Source: Pseudomonas sp. CC120222-01a (GTDB lineage Bacteria > Pseudomonadota > Gammaproteobacteria > Pseudomonadales > Pseudomonadaceae). From it: a DNA stretch of 64,000 bases. Numbering within the stretch: position 1 is the stretch's first letter; each line of letters starts with the position of its first letter. Positions 39,492 to 49,762 of this stretch are shown here, in pieces. The notes beneath the pieces were generated by a model, which worked only from the letters and a program-made list of their open reading frames with translations, did no database searches and had not been told where the DNA came from. The stretch covers positions 521,107 to 585,106 of the forward strand of contig NZ_QEQQ01000001.1 of the NCBI RefSeq assembly GCF_003097235.1, in the 5' to 3' direction. A program made the translations under genes and the position numbers.

Positions 39492-40484
39492 TCAACTGGC
39501 AGGCACCGGCTCGTGCACCACCGTCGACTCATGCACCGGCAACAGCGGATCGCGCAACCAGCGCTCCACTAACGGCCAGACCTGCGCCTGCGCCGCCTTG
39601 CTCACCAGCATGTCGACATGCCCAAAGGCCTCGAAACCCTCTTCACGGCCCAGCCGAAGGAACTGCTTGCGCTCGCCACCCAGCTGATCGAACAGCTTTC
39701 GGCAGGCCCACACCGGGTCCTGGAAGTCCCCCGCGCCGGCCACCGCCAGCACCGGCACATCCACGTCGGCCAGCCCCGCCCACCAGTCGTTCTGCTTGTC
39801 GCCAAAGCGGCCGAACAGGCCATGCCAGCGCATGCTCTCAAGGGCCAGGCCAATCGGCTCGTCCTCCGGCCCACGCTTGAACCGCGGCCCGGAAATCTGC
39901 CCCCAGCGCTTGAGCAGCAGTTTCGCCCCCCAGGTCAGCGGTGGCACTTTGAGCGGCCAATAGACACGACTGATCTGGGTGCCGAACAGCGCCACGCTGG
40001 CCACCTGCTCGGCCTTGAGAAAGCCGCCACCCAAGGCTGCCACCAAGGTGGTGCCGCCCAGGGAGTGACCAATCCAGTGCGGCGTCTGGCCAGACTGCTC
40101 ACGCACGAACGCACCGATCAGCGGCAGGTCGTCGCGGGCATAGTCGGCCACGCTGTTGTGTTTCCAGTTGCGGTTACGCGGTGACAGGCCGTGGCCACGC
40201 ATCTCCGGGATCCACACGTCGAACCCGGCCCGCGCCAGATAGGCCCCAAGGCCAATGCCCTTGGGTGAGTACCAGAAGCGCCGGTTGGAGAAGCTGCCAT
40301 GCAGCAAAATCACCGGCACACCGTGGGGCCGGCCTTGATCAGCCAACCCCAGACGAGTAATGGCCAGCTCTACGGTGGGGTCAGGGCTGTTGCCGGCCTT
40401 GATCCGGTACACGTCTTCGCTGAGGTCACCGCGGCGCTCGGCACTGAGCAAGGCCACGGGAAAAAGGTTGCTGCTGCTTTGCAT
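39492..40484 (-). CDS. Alpha/beta-fold hydrolase
   Basis: A 330-residue hydrolase: oxyanion motif LLHGSFSNRRFW (about 60-71), nucleophile elbow GHSLGG (Ser about 138), acid in GAGDFQD (about 255) and catalytic His in FGHVDML (about 290). No signal peptide. It resembles alpha/beta hydrolases of the lipase/esterase or fatty-acyl type, but the substrate is not clear. The start is uncertain: ATG 40484 (MQSSSNLFPVALLSAER) fits the family, while ATG 40520 would add 12 residues. It lies downstream of ppsA on the same strand. Confidence 0.82.
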   Translation of the reverse strand: MQSSSNLFPVALLSAERRGDLSEDVYRIKAGNSPDPTVELAITRLGLADQGRPHGVPVILLHGSFSNRRFWYSPKGIGLGAYLARAGFDVWIPEMRGHGLSPRNRNWKHNSVADYARDDLPLIGAFVREQSGQTPHWIGHSLGGTTLVAALGGGFLKAEQVASVALFGTQISRVYWPLKVPPLTWGAKLLLKRWGQISGPRFKRGPEDEPIGLALESMRWHGLFGRFGDKQNDWWAGLADVDVPVLAVAGAGDFQDPVWACRKLFDQLGGERKQFLRLGREEGFEAFGHVDMLVSKAAQAQVWPLVERWLRDPLLPVHESTVVHEPVPAS

Positions 40485-40585
40485 AAGGTTGCTTGGTGCA
40501 CAAAAAAGGGCGGGATCCATCACTGGAACTCGCCCTGGAAATAACCAGGCGGGGGCACGCCAGACGCCCCCCGCAATTTACCGCA

Positions 40586-42961
40586 TCAGGCCGCGCCCTG
40601 GCCTTCAGCCAGGAAGAACCAGGTCTCGAGGACCGAGTCCGGGTTCAGCGACACGCTTTCGATGCCCTGCTCCATCAGCCACTTGGCCAGGTCTGGGTGG
40701 TCCGATGGGCCCTGGCCGCAGATGCCAATGTACTTGCCGGCCTTGTTGCACGCCTGGATGGCGTTGGCCAGCAGCTTCTTCACGGCCGGATTACGCTCGT
40801 CGAACAGGTGGGCGATGATGCCCGAGTCGCGGTCCAGGCCCAGGGTCAGCTGGGTCAGGTCGTTGGAACCGATCGAGAAGCCGTCGAAGTACTCGAGGAA
40901 CTCTTCGGCGAGGATCGCGTTGGACGGCAGCTCGCACATCATGATCACGCGCAGGCCGTTGTCGCCACGGGCCAGACCATTTTCGGCCAGCAGGTCGACC
41001 ACTTGGCTGGCCTCACCCAGGGTGCGTACGAACGGCACCATGATCTCGACGTTGGTCAGGCCCATTTCGTTGCGCACGCGCTTCAGCGCACGGCACTCGA
41101 GCTCGAAGCAGTCACGGAACGACTCGCTGATGTAGCGCGAGGCGCCGCGGAAGCCCAGCATCGGGTTTTCTTCTTCAGGCTCGTACAGCTTGCCGCCGAT
41201 CAGGTTGGCGTACTCGTTGGACTTGAAGTCCGACAGGCGCACGATGACCTTTTTCGGGTAGAAGGCCGCCGCCAGGGTGCTGATGCCCTCGACCAGCTTC
41301 TCGACATAGAAGCCGACCGGGTCGTTGTAGCCGGCGATGCGCTTGTCGACGCTTTCTTTCAGGTCGGCAGGCAGACCCGCGTAGTTCAGCAGCGCCTTGG
41401 GGTGCACGCCGATCATGCGGTTGATGATGAATTCCAGACGCGCCAGGCCCACACCGGCGTTCGGCAGTTGGGCGAAGTCGAAGGCGCGGTCCGGGTTGCC
41501 GACGTTCATCATGATCTTGAACGGCAGCTCCGGCATGGCGTCCACCGAGTTCTGCTTGACGTCAAAGCCCAGCTCACCCTCGAAGATGAAGCCGGTATCG
41601 CCTTCGGCGCAGGATACGGTCACGCCCTGGCCGTCTTTGAGCACCTGGGTGGCGTTGCCGCAACCGACCACGGCCGGGATGCCCAGCTCACGGGCGATGA
41701 TCGCCGCGTGGCAGGTACGCCCACCACGGTTGGTGACGATGGCGCTGGCGCGCTTCATCACCGGTTCCCAGTCCGGGTCGGTCATGTCGGACACCAGCAC
41801 GTCGCCCGGCTGCACCTTGTCCATCTCGGACACGTCGTTGATCACGCGGACCTTGCCGGCGCCGATGCGCTGGCCGATGGCGCGGCCTTCGACCAGCACG
41901 GTGCCCTTCTCTTTGAGCAGGTAGCGCTCCATGACGTTGGCGCTGGCGCGGCTCTTCACGGTCTCAGGGCGGGCCTGGACGATGTACAGCTTGCCGTCGT
42001 CACCGTCCTTGGCCCATTCGATGTCCATCGGGCGCTGGTAGTGCTGCTCGATGATCATCGCCTGCTTGGCCAGTTCGTTGACTTCGTCGTCGCTCAGGCA
42101 GAAGCGCGCACGCTCGGCGCGGTCGACCTCGACAGTCTTGACCGAGCGACCGGCCTTGGCTTCGTCGCCATAGACCATCTTGATCGCCTTGCTGCCCAGG
42201 TTGCGGCGCAGGATGGCCGGGCGGCCAGCCTCAAGGGTTTGTTTGTGCACGTAGAATTCGTCAGGGTTGACCGCACCCTGCACCACGGTTTCACCCAGGC
42301 CGTAGGCGCCGGTGATGAACACCACGTCACGGAAGCCCGACTCGGTGTCGAGGGTGAACATCACGCCGGCGGTGCCGGTTTCCGAACGGACCATGCGCTG
42401 CACGCCAGCGGACAGGGCCACCAGCTTGTGGTCGAAGCCCTGGTGCACGCGGTAGGCGATGGCGCGATCGTTGAACAGCGAGGCGAACACTTCCTTGGCC
42501 GCGCGGATCACGTTGTCGACGCCACGGATGTTGAGGAAGGTTTCCTGCTGGCCGGCGAACGAGGCATCCGGCAGGTCTTCGGCGGTGGCCGAGGAACGCA
42601 CGGCCACGGCCATGTTGTCGTTGCCCTTGGACATTTCGGCGAAGGCGGTGCGGATTTCCGCATCCAGGCGGGCCGGGAACTCGGCCTCCATCACCCACTG
42701 GCGGATCTGCGCGCCGGTCTTGGCCAGGGCGTTGACGTCGTCCACGTCCAGCGCATCGAGGGCCGCGTGGATCTGGTCGTTCAGGCCACTTTGTTCAAGA
42801 AAATCACGGTACGCCTGAGCCGTAGTGGCAAAGCCGCCCGGCACCGACACACCGGCACCAGCGAGGTTACTGATCATCTCGCCCAGGGATGCGTTCTTGC
42901 CCCCCACATGCTCCACATCGTGGACGCCGAGCTTATCGAGGGAAACTACGTACTCTACCAA
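40586..42961 (-). CDS. ppsA: Phosphoenolpyruvate synthase
   Basis: PpsA makes PEP from pyruvate and ATP for gluconeogenesis. The 791-residue protein has an N-terminal nucleotide-binding domain ([10 protein letters not shown]), a central phosphohistidine domain ([19 protein letters not shown], catalytic His about 415) and a C-terminal PEP/pyruvate domain ([24 protein letters not shown] and the catalytic Cys in GICGQGPSD, about 748). The start codon is TTG at 42961, fixed by GGAG eight bases upstream and by the family N-terminus [11 protein letters not shown]. Divergent from ppsR, whose product regulates it by phosphorylation. Confidence 0.96.
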   Translation of the reverse strand: MVEYVVSLDKLGVHDVEHVGGKNASLGEMISNLAGAGVSVPGGFATTAQAYRDFLEQSGLNDQIHAALDALDVDDVNALAKTGAQIRQWVMEAEFPARLDAEIRTAFAEMSKGNDNMAVAVRSSATAEDLPDASFAGQQETFLNIRGVDNVIRAAKEVFASLFNDRAIAYRVHQGFDHKLVALSAGVQRMVRSETGTAGVMFTLDTESGFRDVVFITGAYGLGETVVQGAVNPDEFYVHKQTLEAGRPAILRRNLGSKAIKMVYGDEAKAGRSVKTVEVDRAERARFCLSDDEVNELAKQAMIIEQHYQRPMDIEWAKDGDDGKLYIVQARPETVKSRASANVMERYLLKEKGTVLVEGRAIGQRIGAGKVRVINDVSEMDKVQPGDVLVSDMTDPDWEPVMKRASAIVTNRGGRTCHAAIIARELGIPAVVGCGNATQVLKDGQGVTVSCAEGDTGFIFEGELGFDVKQNSVDAMPELPFKIMMNVGNPDRAFDFAQLPNAGVGLARLEFIINRMIGVHPKALLNYAGLPADLKESVDKRIAGYNDPVGFYVEKLVEGISTLAAAFYPKKVIVRLSDFKSNEYANLIGGKLYEPEEENPMLGFRGASRYISESFRDCFELECRALKRVRNEMGLTNVEIMVPFVRTLGEASQVVDLLAENGLARGDNGLRVIMMCELPSNAILAEEFLEYFDGFSIGSNDLTQLTLGLDRDSGIIAHLFDERNPAVKKLLANAIQACNKAGKYIGICGQGPSDHPDLAKWLMEQGIESVSLNPDSVLETWFFLAEGQGAA

Positions 42962-43151
42962 GGTGATCTCTCCACTAACTGTATTGGAAAAGCTCAAGGG
43001 CGCCCGCCTGCCTTCGTTGACTGGGCCGGACGCTTGTGGCCTGTACCTGGAAAATAGGTTCGCAAAATATGGCAGAATGCTGACAGCCGCATTCGGCAAA
43101 CCGAACTTATCATATCCAAGAAACGTCATCAGCTTAAGGCCCAGATCGCAA
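42962..43151. promoter_or_regulatory. Shared divergent promoter region of ppsA and ppsR
   Basis: 190 bases between the two start codons, with an AT-rich patch at 43045-43125 that probably holds the promoters. I see no clear palindromic operator and no good match to a Cra/FruR site. Confidence 0.5.
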
Positions 43152-43970
43152 ATGAAACGAACCGCGTTCTTCATCTCCGATGGCACCGGCATCACCGCCG
43201 AAACCCTGGGCCAGAGCCTGCTCGCTCAATTCGAAAGCATTCCTTTCAATAAATTCACCCGTCCGTACATCGACAGCCCGGAAAAAGCGCGGACCATGGT
43301 GCAGCAGATCAACGCTGCCGCAGAGCGCGATGGCATGCGGCCGATCATCTTCGACACCATCGTCAATCAGGACATCCGTGAGATCCTGGCGACGTCGAAC
43401 GGCTTCATGATCGACATCTTTTCTTCGTTTTTATCCCCGCTTGAGCAGGAACTGACTGCCCATTCGTCGTATTCCGTGGGCAAGTCGCACTCGATTGGTG
43501 GCAATTCCAACTACATGGAACGCATCGAGGCGGTGAACTTCGCCCTGGACAACGATGACGGCGCGCGCACCCATTACTACGACAAGGCCGACCTGATCCT
43601 GGTCGGCGTGTCGCGCTGCGGCAAGACCCCGACCTGCCTGTACATGGCCATGCAATTCGGTATCCGCGCCGCCAACTACCCGCTGACCGAGGACGACATG
43701 GAGCGCCTGCAGTTGCCGGCGGTGCTGAAAAAGCACCACAGCAAGCTGTTCGGCCTGACCATCGACCCGGACCGCCTGACCGCCATCCGCCACGAGCGCA
43801 AGCCCAACAGCCGCTATTCGAGCTTTGCCCAGTGCGAATTCGAGGTGCGCGAGGTGGAGAACCTGTTCCGCCGAGAGAACATTCCCAACATCAACTCCAC
43901 GCATTTCTCGGTGGAAGAGATTTCGGCGAAGATCCTGGTCGAGAAAGGCGTGGAGCGCAGATTCAAGTAA
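43152..43970 (+). CDS. ppsR: PEP synthase regulatory protein (kinase/pyrophosphorylase, DUF299)
   Basis: A 272-residue PSRP that inactivates PpsA by ADP-dependent phosphorylation of a threonine near the catalytic His, and reactivates it by phosphate-dependent dephosphorylation. Visible: N-terminal [19 protein letters not shown] and the P-loop [15 protein letters not shown] (about 153-167), both family hallmarks. It is divergent from its target gene ppsA, the standard arrangement. ATG 43152 gives the usual N-terminus [11 protein letters not shown]. Confidence 0.95.
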   Translation: MKRTAFFISDGTGITAETLGQSLLAQFESIPFNKFTRPYIDSPEKARTMVQQINAAAERDGMRPIIFDTIVNQDIREILATSNGFMIDIFSSFLSPLEQELTAHSSYSVGKSHSIGGNSNYMERIEAVNFALDNDDGARTHYYDKADLILVGVSRCGKTPTCLYMAMQFGIRAANYPLTEDDMERLQLPAVLKKHHSKLFGLTIDPDRLTAIRHERKPNSRYSSFAQCEFEVREVENLFRRENIPNINSTHFSVEEISAKILVEKGVERRFK

Positions 43971-44000
43971 GCCCGCGAAAGGGCCAGCACAGGAGTACAA

Positions 44001-44034
44001 AAAAGCCCCGGCATCGCTGCCGGGGCTTTCTTTT
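44001..44034. terminator. Two-way Rho-independent terminator between ppsR and gdhB
   Basis: AAAGCCCCGGC (44002-44012), loop ATCGCT, GCCGGGGCTTT (44019-44029), an 11-bp perfect stem with an A run on the left and TTTT on the right. Serves both convergent genes. Confidence 0.93.
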
Positions 44035-44049
44035 ACCTCAGTACCTGAC

Positions 44050-47000
44050 TCAGGACGGCACCACCGCCGCCTGCCCACTCAGCGCCAAATCGACCAGCTC
44101 GCGGTTGGCCACCGCGTACATCGCATAGTCGGTGCCGGTGGCGTTGCGCAGGTCGTCGAGCATGGCGCGCCAGCGCTCGACCATCACCCGGTGCTGCTCG
44201 GCCCACAGCGCCACACGGGCGTCCATGTCTTCCGGGGCATCGGCCATCTGCAATACCGAGATGGTGATCGCCCGCTGCTGCAGGTCGATGTCGTCGCGGA
44301 ACGCCTCGCGGGCCAAGGCCTGCCAGTTGTTTTCCACCGGCAGGTTGCTGATTTCCTGCAGGTACCAGGTCAGGTCCAGTGCGCTGCCCACGGCGAAGAA
44401 CGCCTTGGCCACCTGTGCCGGGTCATGGCCGGTCACGTCCGAAGCCTCGATGATCGGCAACAGGGTATACAGGTGAGTGGTACCGGCCACCATGCGCGCC
44501 AGCAACTCCGGTACACCAGCGTCGACGAAGCTCTGGTAACGCACCATCCAGCGCTCGCGGGTCGGGCCTTCCAGCAGCTCGTCGAGCTTGAGCCCCAGCT
44601 GGGCGATTTTCGGCCCGAAGTGCGCGGTGTCACGCCCGGCATCCTGCTCGTTGCGCCGGCTACGCAGGAACCAGCGGGTGGCGCGGCGGCCCAGGCGCAT
44701 CAGCTCGTCCATCAGGGTCAGCTGGATTTCCGCCGGCACCTGGTAGTCCAGCGCCTCGATCTGGCGGAACCAATGCGGCAGGTGGAAGATGTCACGCACG
44801 ATCACATAGGCCCCGGCGACGTTGGCCGGGCTCATGCCAGTCGATTCCTTCAGGCGCTGGACGAAGGTGATGCCCATGTTGTTGACCAGGTCGTTGGCGA
44901 TCTGGGTGCTGACAATCTCGCGCTTCAGGCGGTGACGGCGCATGGCGTCGGCGAACTTGCTGACCAGCGACGGCGGGAAGGCGGTTTCCATGTCGCGGGT
45001 CAGGTAATCGTCATCCGGCACCAGCGACTTGAGCAACTGCTCCTTGAGGTCGATCTTGCTGTACGAGATCAGCACCGACAGCTCGGCGCGGGTCAGGCCC
45101 TGGCCGGCAGCCAGGCGCTCGGCCAGCTGTTCTTCGGACGGCAGGAACTCGATGGCCCGGTCCAGCTTGCCACGGCCTTCGAGGTCGGCCATCAGGCGCT
45201 TGTACTCGGCGATCCGCTCGCGGGCGCGGCGGGCGGCCAGCGACAGCGCCTGGGTCTGCTTGTAGTTGTTGCCCAGCACCAGGCTGGCCACTTCGTTGGT
45301 CATGCTGCCGAGCAGCTGGTTGCGCTGCTTCTCGGTCATGTCGCCACCCTGCACCACTTCGTTGAGCAGGATCTTGATGTTGACCTCGTGGTCGGAGCAG
45401 TCCACGCCACCGGCGTTGTCGATGAAGTCGGTGTTGGTGGCACCACCGTGCAGGCCGAATTCGACACGACCAAGCTGGGTCATGCCGAGGTTGCCGCCCT
45501 CGCCCACCACCTTGCAGCGCAGCTCGTTGCCGTTGACCCGCAGCGCATCGTTGGCCTTGTCGCCGACATCGGCATGGCTTTCGCTGCTGGCCTTGACGTA
45601 GGTGCCGATACCACCGTTCCACAGCAGGTCGACCGGGGCCTTGAGCAGCGCGTGCAGCAGCTCGGTCGGCGTCAGGCGATCGGCCTCGATGGCAAAGCGC
45701 TCTTTCATCTGCGGGCTGATGGCGATGCTCTTGGCACTGCGCGGGAAGATCCCGCCGCCTTCGGACATGATGCTGGTGTCGTAGTCGCTCCAGGCCGACC
45801 GCGGCAAGTCGAACAGGCGCTGGCGCTCGACGAAGCTGGTGGCCGGGTCCGGGTTCGGGTCGATGAAGATGTGCAGGTGGTTGAACGCCGCCACCAGTTG
45901 CAGCTTGTCGGACATCAGCAGGCCGTTGCCGAATACGTCGCCGGCCATGTCGCCAACACCAATCACGGTGATCGGGTCCTGCTGCACGTTGATGCCACGC
46001 TCGCGGAAGTGGCGCTGCACGCCAACCCAGGCGCCGCGGGCGGTAATGCCCATCTTCTTGTGGTCATAACCGGCCGAACCACCTGAAGCGAACGCATCGC
46101 CAAGCCAGAAGCCATAGTCGATGGCGATACCGTTGGCGATGTCGGAGAAGGTCGCGGTGCCCTTGTCGGCCGCCACCACCAGGTACGGATCGTCGTCATC
46201 GTGACGTACCACGTTGGCCGGCGGCACCACGCCACCGTCCTTGAGGTTGTCGGTGATGTCGAGCAGGCCGGAGATGAAGATGCGGTAGCAGGCCACGCCC
46301 TCGGCGGCGATCTCGTCGCGGGTGCCGCCCAACGGCAGCCGGCGCGGCAGGAAGCCGCCTTTGGCGCCGACCGGCACGATCACCGAGTTCTTCACCTGTT
46401 GGGCTTTGACCAGGCCCAGCACTTCGGTGCGGAAGTCTTCCTCACGGTCCGACCAGCGCAGGCCGCCGCGAGCGACGTTGCCGAAGCGCAGGTGCACGCC
46501 CTCGACCCGTGGCGAATAGACGAAGATCTCGAACTTCGGCACCGGCTTGGGCAGCTCGGGAATCAGCTTGGGGTTGAACTTGAAGCTGAAGTACGACTTG
46601 TTCTGGCCGTTGGCATCCGGCTGGTAGAAGTTGGTGCGCAGGGTGGCCTTGATCAGGTCCAGGTAGCGCCGCAGGATGCGGTCCTCGTTGAGCACCTGGA
46701 CCTCGTCCAGGGCCGTGAGGATCGCCTGCTCCAGGCGCTGCTGCTTGTCGTCCAGGTCTTCATTGGTGAGCTTGCGCGCCAGGTAGAAGCGGGTCTTGAA
46801 CAACCGGGTCAGCTCGCGGGCGATATCGGTGTGGTTGTTCAAGGTGCTGGCGATGTAGCCAAGGTCGAAGCCCAGCCGGATCTGCTTCAGGTAACGGGCA
46901 TAGGCACGCAGCAGCGCCACGTCACGCCATGGCAGGCCGGCGGTGAGTACCAGCCGGTTGAAGGCGTCGTTCTCGGCGTCGCCCTTGACGATGTGGATGA

Positions 47001-48915
47001 AGGCATCTTGCAGCGTGTCGTTGAGCTGCTGGATGTCCAGGTCCAGGCCTTCGCTGTAGGTGAAGGCGAAGTCGTGGATCCAGAACTCACGCCCGCTGGC
47101 GTGGCGCAGGCGGTAAGGGAACTCGCCAAGCACGCGCAGGCCGAGGTTTTCCAGGATCGGCAGCACATCCGACAGCGCCAGCGGGGTATCGGCGTGGTAC
47201 AGCTTGCAGTGCAGCAGGCGCTCGCCCAGACGGGTCAGTGGCTGGTAGAAACTCATCGCCAGCGGCTTGCTCTCGGACAATGCCACCACGTGCTGCAGGT
47301 CGACCACCGCCGAATGCGCCGGGAAGCGCTCGCGGTAGCCCGCCGGGAAGCCTTTAGGGAAGTCGCCGAGGATGTTGGTGCCCTGGGCTTCGCCGAAGTT
47401 CTCGATGACCAGCGCAGAGTAATCGTCTTGCCATGAGCGGCAGGCCTGGATGACTTCGTTTTCCAGCTGCTGCGGGTCGATATCGATACGGTTCTTCGGG
47501 TCGACCCGCAGGATCAGCTGCACACGCGCCAGCACCGATTCGGAGAAGAAGGTCCAGAACTCGCAGTCGCTGGCCTTCAGGCGCTCCATCAGCACCTGCT
47601 GGATCTTCTGCCGCACTTCGGTGGAATAGATTTCGCGCGGCACATAGGCCAGCCCGTAGCAGAAGCGCCCGTACGGGTCCTTGCGCAGGAACACGCGAAT
47701 CTTGTTGCGTTCCTGGATCTGCACGATCGACATCACGGTGCTGAACAGCTCGTCGATCGGAGTCTGGAACAGGTCGTCGCGCGGCAGCACTTCGAGGACC
47801 TGGGCCAGCTCCTTGCCCAGGTGCGCTTTCGGGTCGAAACCGGAACGGCGCTCGACTTCGGCGACCTTGACGCGGATGTAAGGGATTGCATGCACGCTCT
47901 CGCCGTACACCGACGAGGTGTACAGGCCCATGAAGCGGTGTTCCTTGATGACCTTGCCGTCGGCATCCAGCTGGCGGATCGACACATAGTCCGGGTAGGC
48001 CGGGCGATGCACGCGGCTGGGCAGCGCGGCCTTGGCGAACGACAGCAGCAGTGGCTCGTTGAGGTAGGCCACGGCGTAGTCTTCGATGCGCAGCTCTTCC
48101 GCCGTCAGGCCCACGCGCAGGCGGCGCGGCAGGCCGAGGAACGACTGTTCGTCGTAGACCATCTGGCCACCGTTGCTGTCGGCCTGGACGGTGAATTCTT
48201 CATAGCCGAGGAAGGTGAAGTGGTTGTCCAGCAGCCATTCGAGGAAGGCCTTGACCTCGCCCTTTTCATGCTGGGCCGGGCCGTAGACGGTGTTCTCCAC
48301 TTCGGCGACGACTTCACGCAGCTTGGCTTTCATCGGCTCGAAATCAGCCACCGCCACGCGCACTTCGGCCAGCACCTGCTCGATCTCGCGGGCCAGCACG
48401 GTCAGCTCGGCGGCATTGGCGCAGCGGTCGATCTCCAGGTACATCAGCGACTCGTGGCGCACGCCCTCGCCCTGGGTGCCCTTGGGCAGCAGTTCGAGCA
48501 GTTCGCCCTTGGCGCCGCGGCGCACGCTCAGCACCGTGGTCTGCAGGGTGTGGATGCTGTAGCCGCGGCGGTTCAGCTCGGTGCGTACCGAGTCGACCAG
48601 GAACGGCAGGTCGTGGTGCAGCACTTCGACCACGGTGTGGGTCGATTGCCAGCCATTGCGTTCGTAATCGGGGTTGTACACCCGCACTTGCGGGTACTCG
48701 GGGTCGAAGCGCTCGATGATGCGCCAAGCCGAGAGGGTACAGCCGGCCAGGTCCGAAAGCCGGCGCTGGGTGAGTTCGTCCAGAGAGATGATGCCGAAGA
48801 ACTGCTCGGCGAATAGCGCCACTTGTGGCAGGGACTGTTCGCTGATGTGCTGCGCCAGGGCCGCTTGCAGTTGATGCTGGAAGTCGGCTTTGCTGGCTGC
48901 GGTGAAGAACGCCAT
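44050..48915 (-). CDS. gdhB: NAD-specific glutamate dehydrogenase (180-kDa type)
   Basis: A 1621-residue enzyme of the large NAD-GDH family, converting glutamate to 2-oxoglutarate and ammonia for glutamate catabolism. A long N-terminal regulatory region with ACT-like segments (1-700) precedes the catalytic core, where the substrate-binding PVGAKGGFLPRRLP (Lys about 855) and the NAD-binding region with VGVGDMAGDVFGNG (about 985-998) are visible. A C-terminal helical region of about 350 residues follows. Length agrees with the family (about 1620). Start ATG 48915 (MAFFTAASKADFQHQL) has GGAG upstream. Single gene. Confidence 0.95.
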   Translation of the reverse strand: MAFFTAASKADFQHQLQAALAQHISEQSLPQVALFAEQFFGIISLDELTQRRLSDLAGCTLSAWRIIERFDPEYPQVRVYNPDYERNGWQSTHTVVEVLHHDLPFLVDSVRTELNRRGYSIHTLQTTVLSVRRGAKGELLELLPKGTQGEGVRHESLMYLEIDRCANAAELTVLAREIEQVLAEVRVAVADFEPMKAKLREVVAEVENTVYGPAQHEKGEVKAFLEWLLDNHFTFLGYEEFTVQADSNGGQMVYDEQSFLGLPRRLRVGLTAEELRIEDYAVAYLNEPLLLSFAKAALPSRVHRPAYPDYVSIRQLDADGKVIKEHRFMGLYTSSVYGESVHAIPYIRVKVAEVERRSGFDPKAHLGKELAQVLEVLPRDDLFQTPIDELFSTVMSIVQIQERNKIRVFLRKDPYGRFCYGLAYVPREIYSTEVRQKIQQVLMERLKASDCEFWTFFSESVLARVQLILRVDPKNRIDIDPQQLENEVIQACRSWQDDYSALVIENFGEAQGTNILGDFPKGFPAGYRERFPAHSAVVDLQHVVALSESKPLAMSFYQPLTRLGERLLHCKLYHADTPLALSDVLPILENLGLRVLGEFPYRLRHASGREFWIHDFAFTYSEGLDLDIQQLNDTLQDAFIHIVKGDAENDAFNRLVLTAGLPWRDVALLRAYARYLKQIRLGFDLGYIASTLNNHTDIARELTRLFKTRFYLARKLTNEDLDDKQQRLEQAILTALDEVQVLNEDRILRRYLDLIKATLRTNFYQPDANGQNKSYFSFKFNPKLIPELPKPVPKFEIFVYSPRVEGVHLRFGNVARGGLRWSDREEDFRTEVLGLVKAQQVKNSVIVPVGAKGGFLPRRLPLGGTRDEIAAEGVACYRIFISGLLDITDNLKDGGVVPPANVVRHDDDDPYLVVAADKGTATFSDIANGIAIDYGFWLGDAFASGGSAGYDHKKMGITARGAWVGVQRHFRERGINVQQDPITVIGVGDMAGDVFGNGLLMSDKLQLVAAFNHLHIFIDPNPDPATSFVERQRLFDLPRSAWSDYDTSIMSEGGGIFPRSAKSIAISPQMKERFAIEADRLTPTELLHALLKAPVDLLWNGGIGTYVKASSESHADVGDKANDALRVNGNELRCKVVGEGGNLGMTQLGRVEFGLHGGATNTDFIDNAGGVDCSDHEVNIKILLNEVVQGGDMTEKQRNQLLGSMTNEVASLVLGNNYKQTQALSLAARRARERIAEYKRLMADLEGRGKLDRAIEFLPSEEQLAERLAAGQGLTRAELSVLISYSKIDLKEQLLKSLVPDDDYLTRDMETAFPPSLVSKFADAMRRHRLKREIVSTQIANDLVNNMGITFVQRLKESTGMSPANVAGAYVIVRDIFHLPHWFRQIEALDYQVPAEIQLTLMDELMRLGRRATRWFLRSRRNEQDAGRDTAHFGPKIAQLGLKLDELLEGPTRERWMVRYQSFVDAGVPELLARMVAGTTHLYTLLPIIEASDVTGHDPAQVAKAFFAVGSALDLTWYLQEISNLPVENNWQALAREAFRDDIDLQQRAITISVLQMADAPEDMDARVALWAEQHRVMVERWRAMLDDLRNATGTDYAMYAVANRELVDLALSGQAAVVPS

Positions 48916-49247
48916 CTGTGGTACTCCGCTTGGGCTTTGTATTAGTTGAAGCGTCGCGCACGTCCGCCATGTACGGATCAACAATAGCCAACCCATGGCA
49001 AGCCGGACGGTAAAAACCAGACGTTGAACGTGGCAGGCACGTTCAGGGCTCGCCGAAGCTTAACGACTGAGCGGTCATTGCCGCTTGCGAGGCTGCGACA
49101 ATTTCGGTCAAGGGCTGGCAACTTTACGTTTATGGATGTGTGCAAGGCTGTCAGAATTCCCTCTCATTTCCAGAAACCCGAGCCGTTGCCATGCAAATCA
49201 AGACCGCCCTGCTGTTCGCCACCCCTTGCGATGACGAGGAAGACAAC
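48916..49247. other. Divergent intergenic region upstream of gdhB and the small unknown gene
   Basis: About 330 bases holding promoters for both directions. If the small gene starts at its earlier ATG (49191) the gap is 275 bases. No repeats or strong operators seen; the stretch 49075-49170 is AT-richer. Confidence 0.4.
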
Positions 49248-49544
49248 ATGGCAACCTTGTGCTGCCACAGCGACAAGGGGCAGATGTTTCTGCTGACCCG
49301 TTACCCGGATGAAGACACCGTCGACCTGACCCTGGATGACGAGCCGTCGACCCTGGACGGGCTGAAGGTGACCTTGAGTGCACAGCGTTTGCTGATCGAG
49401 GTGGCGGCTGGGGATCGGGATGCGCTGAAAGGGGATGAGGCACTGGAGATCGTGCTGACTTCGGCAGGGACCGACCTTGAGGAAGTGGCGCTGACCCTGA
49501 AAAACATCCTGGATGGCACGGGCACCTTCGTCAGCGAGCTCTGA
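49248..49544 (+). CDS. Small acidic conserved protein of unknown function
   Basis: A 98-residue acidic protein (MATLCCHSDKGQMFLLTRYPDEDTVDLTLDD...) that I do not recognise; it is probably all-beta at the N-terminus and helical at the end, with no signal peptide or membrane segment. The start at 49248 is preceded by GAGGA seven bases away. An in-frame ATG at 49191 (MQIKTALLFATPCDDEED) would add 19 residues but has a weak ribosome-binding site. It is divergent from gdhB, and followed by a REP pair. Confidence 0.7.
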   Translation: MATLCCHSDKGQMFLLTRYPDEDTVDLTLDDEPSTLDGLKVTLSAQRLLIEVAAGDRDALKGDEALEIVLTSAGTDLEEVALTLKNILDGTGTFVSEL

Positions 49545-49567
49545 GTCTTCAAAATCTGTGCAGTCCC

Positions 49568-49697
49568 TGTAGGAGCGGCCTTGTGTCGCGAAAGGGCTGC
49601 GAAGCGGCCCCGGCAATTTCTACTGCGAAGCTGAAAACCTGGGGCCGCTTCGCGCCCCTTTCCGACCGGTCCGGCGCCCCGGCAAGGCCGCTCCTAC
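49568..49697. repeat. Inverted REP pair with a divergent right arm
   Basis: Left arm 49568-49611 and right arm 49640-49697 share the outer TGTAGGAGCGGCCTTG and inner CGAAGCGGCCCC blocks, but the middle of the right arm is replaced by a longer GC-rich stretch containing CCGGTCCGG near 49666-49674. It lies between the small unknown gene and lhgR. Confidence 0.75.
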
Positions 49698-49727
49698 AAC
49701 ATTGACAGGCAACCCTCAGAACAGGCA

Positions 49728-49746
49728 TTGTCTGACAACCTGATAA
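49728..49746 (+). promoter_or_regulatory. LhgR operator upstream of lhgR (autoregulatory)
   Basis: Perfect palindrome TTGTCTGACAA (49728-49738) within the 17-base sequence GTCTGACAACCTGATAA (49730-49746). The same 17 bases recur upstream of lhgO. The spacing, about 16-34 bases before the lhgR ATG, and the T-N-G-T...A-C-N-A symmetry fit a FadR-subfamily GntR operator. Confidence 0.8.
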
Positions 49747-49762
49747 CTAGGCAACCGTTTCC

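Noticed and set aside
40493..43057. 854-residue plus-strand ORF opposite ppsA
   Set aside because: It mirrors the ppsA codons and has no ribosome-binding site or family features; ppsA on the other strand is certain.
43825..46086. 753-residue plus-strand ORF running from the ppsR end into gdhB antisense
   Set aside because: It begins inside ppsR in another frame and crosses the two-way terminator at 44001-44034, so it is not a gene.
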